From NCBI RefSeq assembly GCF_018777385.1, contig NZ_JAFJYB010000010.1:1-33635 (forward strand): a DNA stretch of 33,635 bases, written 5' to 3'. The translations under genes were made by a program, and so were the position numbers. A model generated the notes under the pieces. The model was not told the DNA's origin, ran no database searches, and worked only from the letters and a program-made list of their open reading frames with translations. Positions 26,761 through 33,635 of this stretch are shown here, in pieces; position 1 is the stretch's first letter, and every line of letters begins with the position of its first letter. This DNA is from Candidatus Symbiopectobacterium endolongispinus. Its GTDB lineage: Bacteria > Pseudomonadota > Gammaproteobacteria > Enterobacterales > Enterobacteriaceae.

Positions 26761-27382
26761 TGGTTACTTCCGCCTGCGCAGATTGTTTACTGGCGTTGTA
26801 GCGCTGGATGCCCCAAACAATCGCATGACAGATCCAAAGGTAGTGAGTCGTATACGTTTCAAATATGTGCCCCGCAAAATCATAGATGTCAATTCCAGGT
26901 AGATCGGCATCCTCCAACGCTCGCCATGCAGAATGCGCATCCTCGGAATTCATCTCGATAACACCGATGGAATCTTCAGCCAATTCCTTACCATGCTCGT
27001 TTTGCCCCTCATCAAGCCAGTTTTCGTGCCATTCCCTTAGAGCCGTCATAAACGCATCGTGATCCCATTCGAAACACAATTTCTGGTAAGAACTGCCCGC
27101 ACCTGCCTGTAGCTTCTCAGCCCAATAACCGGGATTAATACCGCGATCAAAATTACAGGCGAAAAACTCGAACATATCGGCGATGCGGCTGAACGTCCAG
27201 CATCCCACATCACCGGTAACGCACAAATAGCCCGGCCATGTAATCAGGTCGAATCGATAGCAGTTAGTGCCGGGACGGGAAAACTGCACATGTCGATACA
27301 GACCATCATCTCGATGGATCGTCATTAGGTAGCCACTCACGTTATCCAGAAAACGAACCTTTACCTCATCGATAGTTTTCAT
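26747..27382 (-). CDS. Conserved early phage protein of unknown function
   Basis: An intact 211-residue protein starting MKTIDEVKVRFLDNVSGYLM. It is rich in aromatics and acidic residues (YRFDLITWPGYLCVTGDVGC, FARGINPGYW-like segment at residues 77-88, FEWDHDAFMTALREWHENWL). A C-terminal hydrophobic helix (THYLWICHAIVWGIQRY) precedes a short polar tail. No catalytic motif that I can name. It overlaps its upstream neighbour by 4 bp (ATGA). Its survival among broken genes may be chance, or the gene may do something useful for the lysogen. Confidence 0.75.
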   Translation of the reverse strand: MKTIDEVKVRFLDNVSGYLMTIHRDDGLYRHVQFSRPGTNCYRFDLITWPGYLCVTGDVGCWTFSRIADMFEFFACNFDRGINPGYWAEKLQAGAGSSYQKLCFEWDHDAFMTALREWHENWLDEGQNEHGKELAEDSIGVIEMNSEDAHSAWRALEDADLPGIDIYDFAGHIFETYTTHYLWICHAIVWGIQRYNASKQSAQAEVTNDQP

Positions 27383-27825
27383 TCTGTCAGCGCCTCCAGC
27401 CGTTGTTCCATTTCAGGGGAAATCTGAGCCGCCAGACCTAAGCGCATCAGCCACTCGGACAGTTGGAATATTGCACCTGCCGGTGTTTCACAGTAGGGGA
27501 AATCAATAAATAGTGAAACACGCCAATAGCCACTCACACCACTGACAGTCACATCTTGTGTTAATACGCTCCCTGCTAACTCATGAAGCAATTCCAGACT
27601 GGCCGTTACTATAATCTCCCCGGATTCGAATTTTTTGAGACGGCAACCAACTCGCTCATTCCCGACGATACCAATAATCCTCTGGTCAAGTTCGCCAACT
27701 TTCGGGCGTAACACCAGCAGCTCGTCGCGGCAATTAGCCAGCAAATCGAGCCACCGCTCACCCAGGTCGGGATTATTGGCAATAAAATCATCCAGCAGAT
27801 GCAAATTAGCGCGAACATTACTCAT
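27379..27825 (-). CDS. Early protein, unknown
   Basis: An intact 148-residue protein from the ATG at 27825 (MSNVRANLHLLDDFIANNPD), which overlaps the upstream stop as ATGA; an alternative ATG 12 bases earlier is less likely. Segments: helical N-terminus with LDLLANCRDELLVLRPKVGE, a beta-rich centre (GCRLKKFESGEIIVTASLEL), VSGYWRVSLFIDFPYCETPA, and a helical acidic end (EMEQRLEALTE). I do not recognise the family. Context: early operon between the small arginine-rich gene and the 211-residue gene. Confidence 0.72.
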   Translation of the reverse strand: MSNVRANLHLLDDFIANNPDLGERWLDLLANCRDELLVLRPKVGELDQRIIGIVGNERVGCRLKKFESGEIIVTASLELLHELAGSVLTQDVTVSGVSGYWRVSLFIDFPYCETPAGAIFQLSEWLMRLGLAAQISPEMEQRLEALTE

Positions 27826-28037
27826 GGCAACCCCCACAGTTTTTTATGGTGCTCAATGGCCTGTCTCATTTCCCGCTGAATTGACGGCTTATAAACGCGA
27901 TTACCGCGTGCATCGTAAAACTCAAATCGGTATTTTCCCGGCAGTGCCGGTCGCTCTTTTACCTGGGTTCCATTATTCAGGCGGTAAATACGCCTTGCGC
28001 CGTTATCCAGGTATTCACAACTGCTCATGATTGCCAT
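27822..28037 (-). CDS. Small basic early protein, unknown
   Basis: A 71-residue protein starting MAIMSSCEYLDNGARRIYRL at 28037, with GGAAGG 7 nt upstream. It is basic (pattern YRFEFYDARGNRVYKPSIQR) and ends EHHKKLWGLP. The frame stays open 33 codons further upstream, but I read that part as belonging to the frameshifted preceding gene. The ending overlaps the next start by 4 bp. No known domain seen. Confidence 0.65.
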   Translation of the reverse strand: MAIMSSCEYLDNGARRIYRLNNGTQVKERPALPGKYRFEFYDARGNRVYKPSIQREMRQAIEHHKKLWGLP

Positions 28038-28416
28038 ACACACCTTCCAGAGTCTGGCTGGCGCGACGGCCCCTGAGCCATTGACCGCATGATGCAGACT
28101 GGCATTCTTACCGGCGACATAACCCGCAGCGTGCATCTTCGGTTCCCCGCGCTTTTTTAGCGTCTCGCATTTCTACAGATTTAAGCCCGGTACGCTGCTG
28201 TAGCTTATGGTGGTATGCCGAAATCAACGTGGCTTCCGTATCAGTGACAACAAATGAATCAATCACCTGCCAGACACCCAATACCCAGCCCTCACAGAAC
28301 GTGTCTGCGCGGGCAATCCCCACCGTTTTAACCATGTGACTGCCGCGTAAAGCAGGATAGGCATGATGAAACGCCGCCCCAACTTTATACTTCTGATTAA
28401 ACTCAATGGCGTTCAC
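28015..28416 (-). pseudogene. Early protein, unknown, probably frameshifted twice
   Basis: A GTG at 28416, overlapping the end of the DUF3164 gene by 14 bp, opens VNAIEFNQKYKVGAAFHHAY and continues VKTVGIARADTFCEGWVLGV, DSFVVTDTEATLISAYHHKL and SVEMRDAKK. There a run of six A (plus T 28153-28158) seems one too long. The shifted frame gives RGEPKMHAAGYVAGKNASLH. A second change at GGGG (plus C 28070-28073) would lead to RRASQTLEGVYGNHEQL and a stop at 28015, overlapping the next gene. The composite has about 133 residues. As it stands the product is 102 residues with a shifted end. I do not recognise the family. Confidence 0.6.
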
Positions 28417-29067
28417 GCCACACCCCCGCAATATCCAGCTGAATAGGTCGGTATTGGTCAGTATCACCAACGCGCTCATACACCCGGATATATGCGCTGG
28501 TAGCAACAACCTGGATCGCCTCCCCGATAGCCAACATCGCTTTTTGCCAGCGTTCATCATTAATGTCATACCGGCGCAGCGCTAACACCGCTAAGGTGCT
28601 CACAACCCCCTCTTTGTCAGCCGAGAATGCACGGTTGACCAACACTTTCAATTCTGGACGAGCATCCTCCGCCCACTCTTCCAGTAATTCGTCAATCAAG
28701 CCCTTAGCGGCCTGCAACCGCCCATCAAAAACCAGCCGCTCCGCCATCGCACGCTGGATCTTGTATTGACCGTCAAAGCTGTGGAGCGTGATATTCCCTT
28801 TCTTACCCCCAGCTTTACATCGTATTCGCTGGCTGACAGGTCTACGAACGCCGCAACATAGGCAAAGGTAGACTCCTTGAATTGCGCCATGAGGCGATTC
28901 AGTTCGATAGCCTTTGTGACAATTTCGCCGACCAACTGATCACGCGCCATATCGATGGGCTTTAATACCTTAACGGGGATAAATGCACCTTTTGCATCAA
29001 CCCAGTACCCAGCAGGCACGCTGGCTGCTTTGGTGAACTGCTGAAATGACGGACTATTAGTGAACAT
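28403..29067 (-). pseudogene. DUF3164 protein, frameshifted in a G-run
   Basis: The family lies in the early operon of most Mu-like phages; its role is unknown. The start MFTNSPSFQQFTKAASVPAG at 29067 has GAGGA 8-12 nt upstream. The hallmark GYWVDAKGAFIPVKVLKPID is present, followed by LSASEYDVKLG. The G-run opposite 28806-28810 has five bases; a sixth restores GKKGNITLHSFDGQYKIQRA and the rest of the protein (MAERLVFDGRLQAAKGLIDE to QLDIAGVWRERH), about 221 residues. In the present frame it ends about 50 residues after the run in unrelated sequence. The second part could start at an internal ATG (28747) but has no obvious ribosome binding site. Confidence 0.88.
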
Positions 29068-29260
29068 GAGTCTTTCCTCTTTTAATATTTGCTGAATGAA
29101 TTGCCTTATGGATTTTTTCATTAACGTGACCGGCGAGCCCCGCAGCTACTGCTATTGCAATAGTTTGAGCCAGACTACTATCATCGTTCTCTGGTTCTAT
29201 CTGGCATTGCACATCAATGCCACGCGCTTTATCAGCAATCGTAATTACCACCTTTGCCAT
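29057..29260 (-). CDS. Small early protein, unknown
   Basis: An intact 67-residue protein, MAKVVITIADKARGIDVQCQ onward, with an Ala-rich helix (LAQTIAIAVAAGLAGHVNEK) and a basic His-containing end. It starts 6 bp after the previous stop and overlaps the DUF3164 start by 11 bp. The short beta-strand opening followed by an acidic linker is common among early Mu-like genes of unknown role. No function can be given. Confidence 0.7.
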   Translation of the reverse strand: MAKVVITIADKARGIDVQCQIEPENDDSSLAQTIAIAVAAGLAGHVNEKIHKAIHSANIKRGKTHVH

Positions 29261-29266
29261 TGCGTT

Positions 29267-29500
29267 TTATCTCCATATCACATGCATACCGCGCCATACT
29301 GTCATTTTGACATTGCGCTGCACACCATTGCGGGTTTCAGTTATATCAACCGCGCCCTTTTCCCAGGCAATAAAGGGGCGGTCAACAACGATGACCGGGC
29401 GACGGAATTTTGCGTGATATTCCACGACGTTAATTCCAGAGCGCATCAGTCGATCAATGGGTTTCATTAATTCAGGGTTATTAATCGGTAACTGGCACAT
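29267..29500 (-). CDS. Small early protein, unknown
   Basis: An intact 77-residue protein, MCQLPINNPELMKPIDRLMR, then SGINVVEYHAKFRRPVIVVD and RPFIAWEKGAVDITETRNGV, ending in a basic aromatic tail (WRGMHVIWR). It begins 12 bp after the stop of B. Proteins of this kind follow B in many Mu-like prophages, but I know of no assigned role. Its composition (basic, beta-rich) would suit nucleic-acid binding, which is only a guess. Confidence 0.7.
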   Translation of the reverse strand: MCQLPINNPELMKPIDRLMRSGINVVEYHAKFRRPVIVVDRPFIAWEKGAVDITETRNGVQRNVKMTVWRGMHVIWR

Positions 29501-29512
29501 GGCATTACCTCG

Positions 29513-30404
29513 TTAATTAATCAGCATTTCGGCAAACTGGCGGACAGTCGCAATATTGACAGGCCGGTCATTGATATGACTGGTGCGGACTACGCCACGC
29601 AGTAATTTAAATAAGCGCCTGGCGTTGCCTTTGCTCTTCTTATAGAGAACAGCTCCCATTTCGGGGCTGAATGCCTCCGGTATCAGGTTTTCCGCGATAA
29701 CATCGGTATCATCCTGCGGTAAGGCGTTGCCGATATTCAAGGCAAACCCGACGCGGCTGTACAACTGCACGAACTCGCCGCGCTTGCCTTTCAGGTTCAG
29801 AATCAGGCGCGGCACTCCGGCCAGAACGATGCCGATCCCGCTCTTGTCATGGATACGGCGCAGCACCTCCAGTGCGCGATGCGGCAATAACTCTCCCTCA
29901 TCAATCATCAGCAGATAGCCCGAGTCACGCAGCTTGTTGACGCACAGCTCAAACAGCTCATGCATGTTGTCACGCGTGGACAGGTTGAGCCGGGAGCAAA
30001 TCTCTTCAAGCAAGACGCGGGCGGTGTAGCTCGGGTCGGCCTCAATGAGAAGGGCCGTTGAGTTATCCGCCTCATACGCTTTCAGCGCCATGGTTTTACC
30101 CAGTCCGGCCTCGCCATAAATCACGTTGATTTCGGCATCAACGTGCGCCAGGCGAATAATCTCCAGCGCTTTACGTGACGTGGATGTGGACACGAAACGC
30201 GCCTCAATGCGTTTTAATTTGTCCTTTTCACGAATACGCTCGATAAAATCAGTCACAACCTGGTTCGCCATCGACATCACCGTTATATTTACCTTGCAGG
30301 TACTGATTGATTACCGCAGGACTTTTCCCAATGGCACGCGCCACCTGAGATTGTGTTAACCCCTTGCGCTCCATCAGTTCGACTAACTGCTCTTTAATCG
30401 TCAT
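29513..30404 (-). pseudogene. B: Transposition ATPase / target-DNA activator (MuB family), split by a frameshift
   Basis: MuB binds target DNA and stimulates the transposase. An ATG at 30404, preceded by GGAGA, opens MTIKEQLVELMERKGLTQSQ and VARAIGKSPAVINQYLQGKY, an XRE-like helix-turn-helix as at the N-terminus of MuB; this frame stops after 51 residues. The AAA+ part follows in another frame: Walker A YGEAGLGKTMAL, Walker B GYLLMIDEGELLPH, and sensor region GIVLAGVPRL. Removing one G from the GG at plus 30268-30269 joins them as NGDVDANQVVTDF, about 296 residues. The ATPase part alone could begin at an internal ATG but would lack the DNA-binding N-terminus. Confidence 0.9.
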
Positions 30405-30440
30405 TTATGTTCTCCAGTCTCTAAGGCCGTCTGGTTGCCG

Positions 30441-32248
30441 TCAGATGGCTTTATTTTTCTGGCGCAAATAGTCTTCGCGCTCAGATTCAAATAAAAACAG
30501 CGGTTCTCGGTCATCATTACGTTGGCCGATATCCCCTTGCAGCAACGCGCCAAAATCAGGCGACTGCTCGATAGTGCGAACAGGGTGAAGCTCGGCGTCG
30601 ATTTCCTCCGCTTTCCTGTTAACAAGGACCATACGGCGGCTGTGACGGTCTTTGCGTACCTTCTCGATGTAATCAACAGGGAATGCTGCACGCGTGTTGC
30701 CGTTAACGATGGCAGTGCAAACAAAGGAGCCATCCAGCCGACGAACGGTGACACTTGAGGCGTCGTGAATATCGAATGCAACGAGAACCCCTTCGCCATC
30801 AACCTGGATCAACGCTTCGGCAAAATACTGGTTGTTGAAAATGGAAAGCCAACCGCGCTGCGCGGTGCGCTTGACCTGCGGGCGGAACATTTCGCGCAAT
30901 TCAGCCTCAGATAAGAGGTCAATCTCGGCGTCGGCCAGCAGCTCGGCGCGGTACTCGGCGGGTGTGTAATGTCCACCTACGGCGCGTAGGGGTAACTCGA
31001 TATGCCGGTGTTGCGTGTTGTATGCGGTGATTTCATCTTCAATCGCATCAATCAACTGGCTCCAGCTTGGTAGTTTGGCTATCGCAGATTTCTGCACCAT
31101 GTTTAATGTCTTATTCTGATTCAGTGCGTTCATCGCAGAATCAATCGCACGACTGGTGATACGCGCGGTTTCTTTATCTGCTGATTTGCCGTTATAGGTG
31201 GCAAACTTACGGGCAATACTGGCAGGGATCTCCTTGTTCAGACGTTCGATGATGCCGCGTGCCTGTGGGTTCCCCGGAATACCGGTAGGGTGTTCGATAC
31301 CCAGGCGCGGCAGAATACCGGTGATATCGGCATCCAGCAGTTTGCCCGTTTCACCTGCGCCATTATCGGAGTAGTACAGCAACGGTACGCCGTGGCGCTC
31401 TATGCCGTGACGCAGCGCATCGGCAACCGCCAGAGTGTTTTCGGCCAGCGCAAGGCTCCAGCCGACCACATAACGGGTGCGGCCATCGATGACCAGCGTC
31501 AGTTCGGGCGTAAACTGGCGCCAGTGGTCAGGATGGGCAACCTTCATTTTCATGCTGTGACCGTCACCGATCCAGGCGCCATAAACATAGGCACCCAGGC
31601 GACCAGTTCCGGTTGTTTGGCTTTTTTGTGTCCGGGAGCTAAAAGCGCCAGACGTTCCGAATTGTTTTTGGCTCTCAGATAGTCAACAACCCACTGATTG
31701 AGCGCGCGAACACTGACGCCAACGCGCTGGCCTTTTCTGGCATTTGCGAGGTCAACGTATTTTTGCAGGTGTTCAGGTAAATCACTTGAGCGTGACCGGT
31801 CACAGATAAAATCAATCGCCTTAATACGTGACAGGCCGGTATCTTCGAGGCGTAGCACTTCAACGACCAGCACCATGCGGGCATCGGCGATATCGCGTTG
31901 TTTCTGCGTCAGTTGGGCGGTTTTCTGGTCGAGCACTGCCGGACATTGGCGCACGATTTCAAGCAACTGGCTTGATGATGCTGTGGTTTTGGCTGCTGCC
32001 GGAGCCTTGACGGGTTGCTGTTGCAACAGGGTGTTGTAGTAGTACTCACGAATTTTATTTTGAATATCTGACGGCATTGAATCTAATGCATACTCATAAC
32101 CGCCGCCTTGCCCTGATCGCGGTCGAGAACTCCAACCTTCATTTTTTGCTCGAACAGAAACGCCAGTACGAGTACCAGGAAGACCAGGTAAACGCATAAA
32201 CGCTATTTCTTGAGCTGTATAATGTGATTTCAGGTTAATCCCACCCAT
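30441..32248 (-). pseudogene. A: Transposase (MuA family), internal deletion and frameshift
   Basis: DDE recombinase of the phage. The N-terminal part (GGINLKSHYTAQEIAFMRLP, WSSRPRSGQGGGYEYALDSM) is the end/enhancer-binding domain. An Iβ-like helix-turn-helix segment follows (RVGVSVRALNQWVVDYLRAK). The frame is lost near 31590-31597. In the second frame lie the catalytic residues: D in WIGDGHSMKM (codon 31563-31565), D in LYYSDNGAGE, E in ARGIIERLNK. The C-terminal part ends DYLRQKNKAI. Between the Iβ-like segment and the first catalytic Asp only about 30 residues remain, where MuA has a whole further subdomain (Iγ), so roughly 80 codons are probably deleted. I chose ATG 32248; a GTG at 32263 overlapping ner is possible. 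Confidence 0.92.
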
Positions 32249-32253
32249 ATTCG

Positions 32254-32533
32254 TTAGTTCCACTGACCTGAAAATGGTTTATGATAACGGGTAGTCCATA
32301 TCTGTTCGGGGGCAATTCCGATTGCATCGGCGATGATCCGTTCAGCTTTTGGCCAAGGGCGATCAAGTGCATTTTTTAAGGCTCCTGCGCTTTTATAGCC
32401 GTGGTGCAGATATAGCCGTGGTGCATAGATAGCCTGCGCAGTGACCAACCCTGTTTATGTAAAGCCGCCACGATATCGGCTCTGTGCCAGTCAGAATCAT
32501 TCTGGCTTTTTTTGTACCGTCTAATGTACTCAT
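32254..32533 (-). pseudogene. ner: Ner-like early regulator, broken by a duplication and a frameshift
   Basis: Ner represses the early and repressor promoters in Mu. The ATG at 32533 has AGAGG 7 nt upstream. With one more A in the A-run (plus T 32508-32514, seven) the sequence reads SQNDSDWHRADIVAALHKQG and WSLRRLSMHHGY. There a 17-bp tandem duplication (32394-32427) throws the frame. Removing one copy gives KSAGALKNALDRPWPKAERI, IADAIGIAPEQIW and TRYHKPFSGQWN, a standard Ner/Nlp DNA-binding domain of about 87 residues. The stop lies 5 bp before the chosen start of A. Confidence 0.88.
32394..32427. repeat. 17-bp tandem duplication inside ner
   Basis: Two adjacent copies, TATAGCCGTGGTGCAGA (32394-32410) and TATAGCCGTGGTGCATA (32411-32427), differ at one base. 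Because 17 is not a multiple of three the copy shifts the ner frame, and deleting one copy restores the family sequence exactly across the joint (SMHHGYKSAGALK). This looks like a replication-slippage duplication rather than a functional repeat. Confidence 0.9.
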
Positions 32534-32726
32534 GAATTGACCTCTAAGTCTGATTTTATAAGTACAATATGATCAAAAACGAGTTGTGTAAACCTGAATG
32601 TGAGTTTTTTCTGTTTTCAGGTTTTTATTACCGTGTATAAACCCATAAATGAGTTAAATAACATTGTTTTCATCGACTTATATCAAGGTGAAAAACAAGA
32701 AAAATCAAACGCTGGATTTTCACGTT
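32534..32726. promoter_or_regulatory. Early control region: operator repeats and divergent promoters
   Basis: 193 bp between ner and the repressor. A perfect 9-bp inverted repeat, AAACCTGAA (32590-32598) and TTCAGGTTT (32616-32624), with 17 bp between; the same half-site recurs at 32736-32744 inside the repressor gene and as AACCTGAA near the start of A (32229-32236). For the early promoter on the minus strand, TTTACA (32592-32587) and TATTGT (32569-32564) are 17 bp apart, with the -35 touching the left half-site. For the repressor promoter on the plus strand, TATAAA (32636-32641) with TTTTCA 16 bp upstream, overlapping the right half-site. The arrangement suits one operator controlling both directions. 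Confidence 0.6.
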
Positions 32727-33440
32727 ATGGCAAATAAACCTGAAAATGAGTTGATAATGGAAATTGGTACTCAAATTCGAGATCGTAGAACTGAGTTAAA
32801 GCTTTCAAGAGCATCTTTAGCGGAAGAGGTGGGCGTGGCTCTATCTACGATGCAGGCGTGGGAAAACGGAGAAAGGGAACCATCTGCAAGCAATGTTGTG
32901 AGACTGGCAGAAGCCCTCTCAACAAGCGCACATTGTTTAATTACAGGCAACAAGATAGAGCAAGAGACGCAGTCAGCAACGCCCCCGATTCAGGACGTTT
33001 TAGGGAATGACGTTGATTTAGAAGAGTTTGTATTTATCCCAAGATACGATGTAAGGGCTGCTGCCGGTTATGGTGCCATCAATGATTCGGAGGCTCCTAG
33101 GTTCCCAATGGCTTTTCGGCGGTACTGGATAAAAAACCACCTCAATGCCGATCCTCACCACCTGTTTGTGATAACAGTCGATGGTTCTTCTATGAACGGA
33201 ACTCTTAATGATGGCGATAGCATCTTGGTGAATGGTGCAGATACAGACCCGAAAGAGGGCATCTACGTTTTGCGCGTTGATGGACACCTGTTGGTTAAAC
33301 TGGTTCAGCGTATTCCTGGCGGATTGCTAAAAGTATCAAGTACAAACTCCGCATATGAACCTTTTACGGTGGACATGAACAATCAACCCGAAGATTTCGC
33401 CACCATTGGTCGTGTTGTGTGGTTTGGTAGGACAATTTAA
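32727..33440 (+). CDS. Phage repressor: XRE helix-turn-helix plus S24 (LexA/CI-like) peptidase
   Basis: Maintains lysogeny. N-terminal XRE domain (IGTQIRDRRTELKLSRASLA, VGVALSTMQAWENGEREPSA), a short linker, then an S24 domain with catalytic Ser in VDGSSMNGTLNDGD and Lys in HLLVKLVQRI. A probable self-cleavage site Ala-Gly lies in VRAAAGYGA. This architecture suggests RecA-dependent cleavage and DNA-damage induction, unlike the temperature-tunable c repressor of Mu itself. The gene is complete. The start could be 32727 or the ATG at 32757; neither has a strong ribosome binding site. It is the only plus-strand gene I support. Confidence 0.93.
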   Translation: MANKPENELIMEIGTQIRDRRTELKLSRASLAEEVGVALSTMQAWENGEREPSASNVVRLAEALSTSAHCLITGNKIEQETQSATPPIQDVLGNDVDLEEFVFIPRYDVRAAAGYGAINDSEAPRFPMAFRRYWIKNHLNADPHHLFVITVDGSSMNGTLNDGDSILVNGADTDPKEGIYVLRVDGHLLVKLVQRIPGGLLKVSSTNSAYEPFTVDMNNQPEDFATIGRVVWFGRTI

Positions 33441-33484
33441 AAGTGGTTTAAATGCCGATTAAACAGGATCAATCGGCGCTCAAA

Positions 33485-33635
33485 GTTATGCAGTTTTAAA
33501 CACAAAAAACTCGACTTTTGCTCATTTTTCGTTGAGCTATGCAAAACCTCTAAAACTCCATCAAAGCCGCGCCATTAAAGGCGTCGTGCTATCTAAAACT
33601 CTCCCCTTTAGCTATGTAAAAACGATCACTCCCCC
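33485..33635. other. Prophage left end with transposase-binding-site-like repeats
   Basis: No gene after the repressor. Four related elements face the same way: GCTATGTAAAAAC (33611-33623), GCTATCTAAAACT (33588-33600), GCTATGCAAAACC (33537-33549) and GTTATGCAGTTTT (33485-33497). Read from the outside they are TTTT-x-CATAGC, the same element as at the right end. This three-to-four-site layout is what MuA family left ends look like. The outermost T-run begins 13 bases inside the last base of the window, so if the next base were A the end would be 5'-TG with the T-run at position 15, exactly as at the right end. Confidence 0.75.

Noticed and set aside
26108-30404. A defence or toxin-antitoxin cargo among the small early genes
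   Set aside because: No toxin, nuclease, restriction or antitoxin motif could be recognised; the genes overlap tightly as an ordinary early Mu-like operon.
1-33635. Stop-codon recoding, since several genes have in-frame TAG codons
   Set aside because: The nonsense codons are mixed (5 TAG, 4 TAA, 3 TGA), coexist with about 25 frameshifts, and most are single changes from Trp, Gln or Tyr codons. Decay explains them better than recoding.

Overview
The window is one almost complete Mu-like (transposable) prophage lying in reverse orientation. The repressor/early end is at the right (about 33.6 kb) and the tail-fibre end at the left (about 0.1 kb). Almost every gene is on the minus strand; only the repressor is on the plus strand. 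Both extremities carry inverted clusters of a TTTT-x-CATAG-type element that look like MuA-family transposase binding sites. The two T-runs sit about 14 nt from the two window edges, so the window probably coincides with the prophage to within a few bases. Codon use, families and gene order suggest an enterobacterial host. The heavy gene decay would fit a genome rich in pseudogenes (for example a Sodalis-like symbiont), but nothing here identifies the species.

Layout, following transcription from the right: left-end sites (33485-33635); XRE/S24 repressor (+); operator and divergent promoters (32534-32726); ner; transposase A; target-choice ATPase B; an early block of small genes (DUF3164, gemA and several unknowns); the activator mor; a small zinc-ribbon membrane protein; a lysis cassette (two holin-like proteins, a secreted transglycosylase, Rz with nested Rz1); packaging genes (DUF2730, an unnamed gene, DUF1804, large terminase); portal, F-like minor head protein, gpG; protease, decoration-like protein, major capsid T; gp35-gp38; sheath L, tube M, gp41, tape measure; N, P, gp45, gp46, gp47, gp48; tail fibre S and its assembly protein U; a terminator; right-end sites.

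The prophage is dead but young. The majority of its genes carry at least one lesion, yet both halves of each broken gene still read as good protein. I count about 25 frameshifts, mostly explained by loss of one base and often in short homopolymers; 12 nonsense codons (5 TAG, 4 TAA, 3 TGA); one lost start codon and possibly a second; a 17-bp tandem duplication in ner; and apparent internal deletions in A and S. All three transposition/early-control genes (ner, A, B) are broken. The repressor, mor, capsid, sheath and some small early genes remain open, so immunity may persist without mobility.

The most interesting non-genic signals are: (i) a 28-bp element found identically before the lysis and protease/head operons, with a shorter 19/20 copy before gp46, which I read as the activator site of the late promoters; (ii) a perfect 8-bp hairpin that buries the ribosome binding site of the first lysis gene; (iii) a 9-bp inverted repeat in the early control region. 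I found no clearly novel defence or other cargo system, no CRISPR array, no tRNA and no insertion sequence. Calls of missing or extra bases rest on my reading of conserved protein sense across frames, not on alignments.
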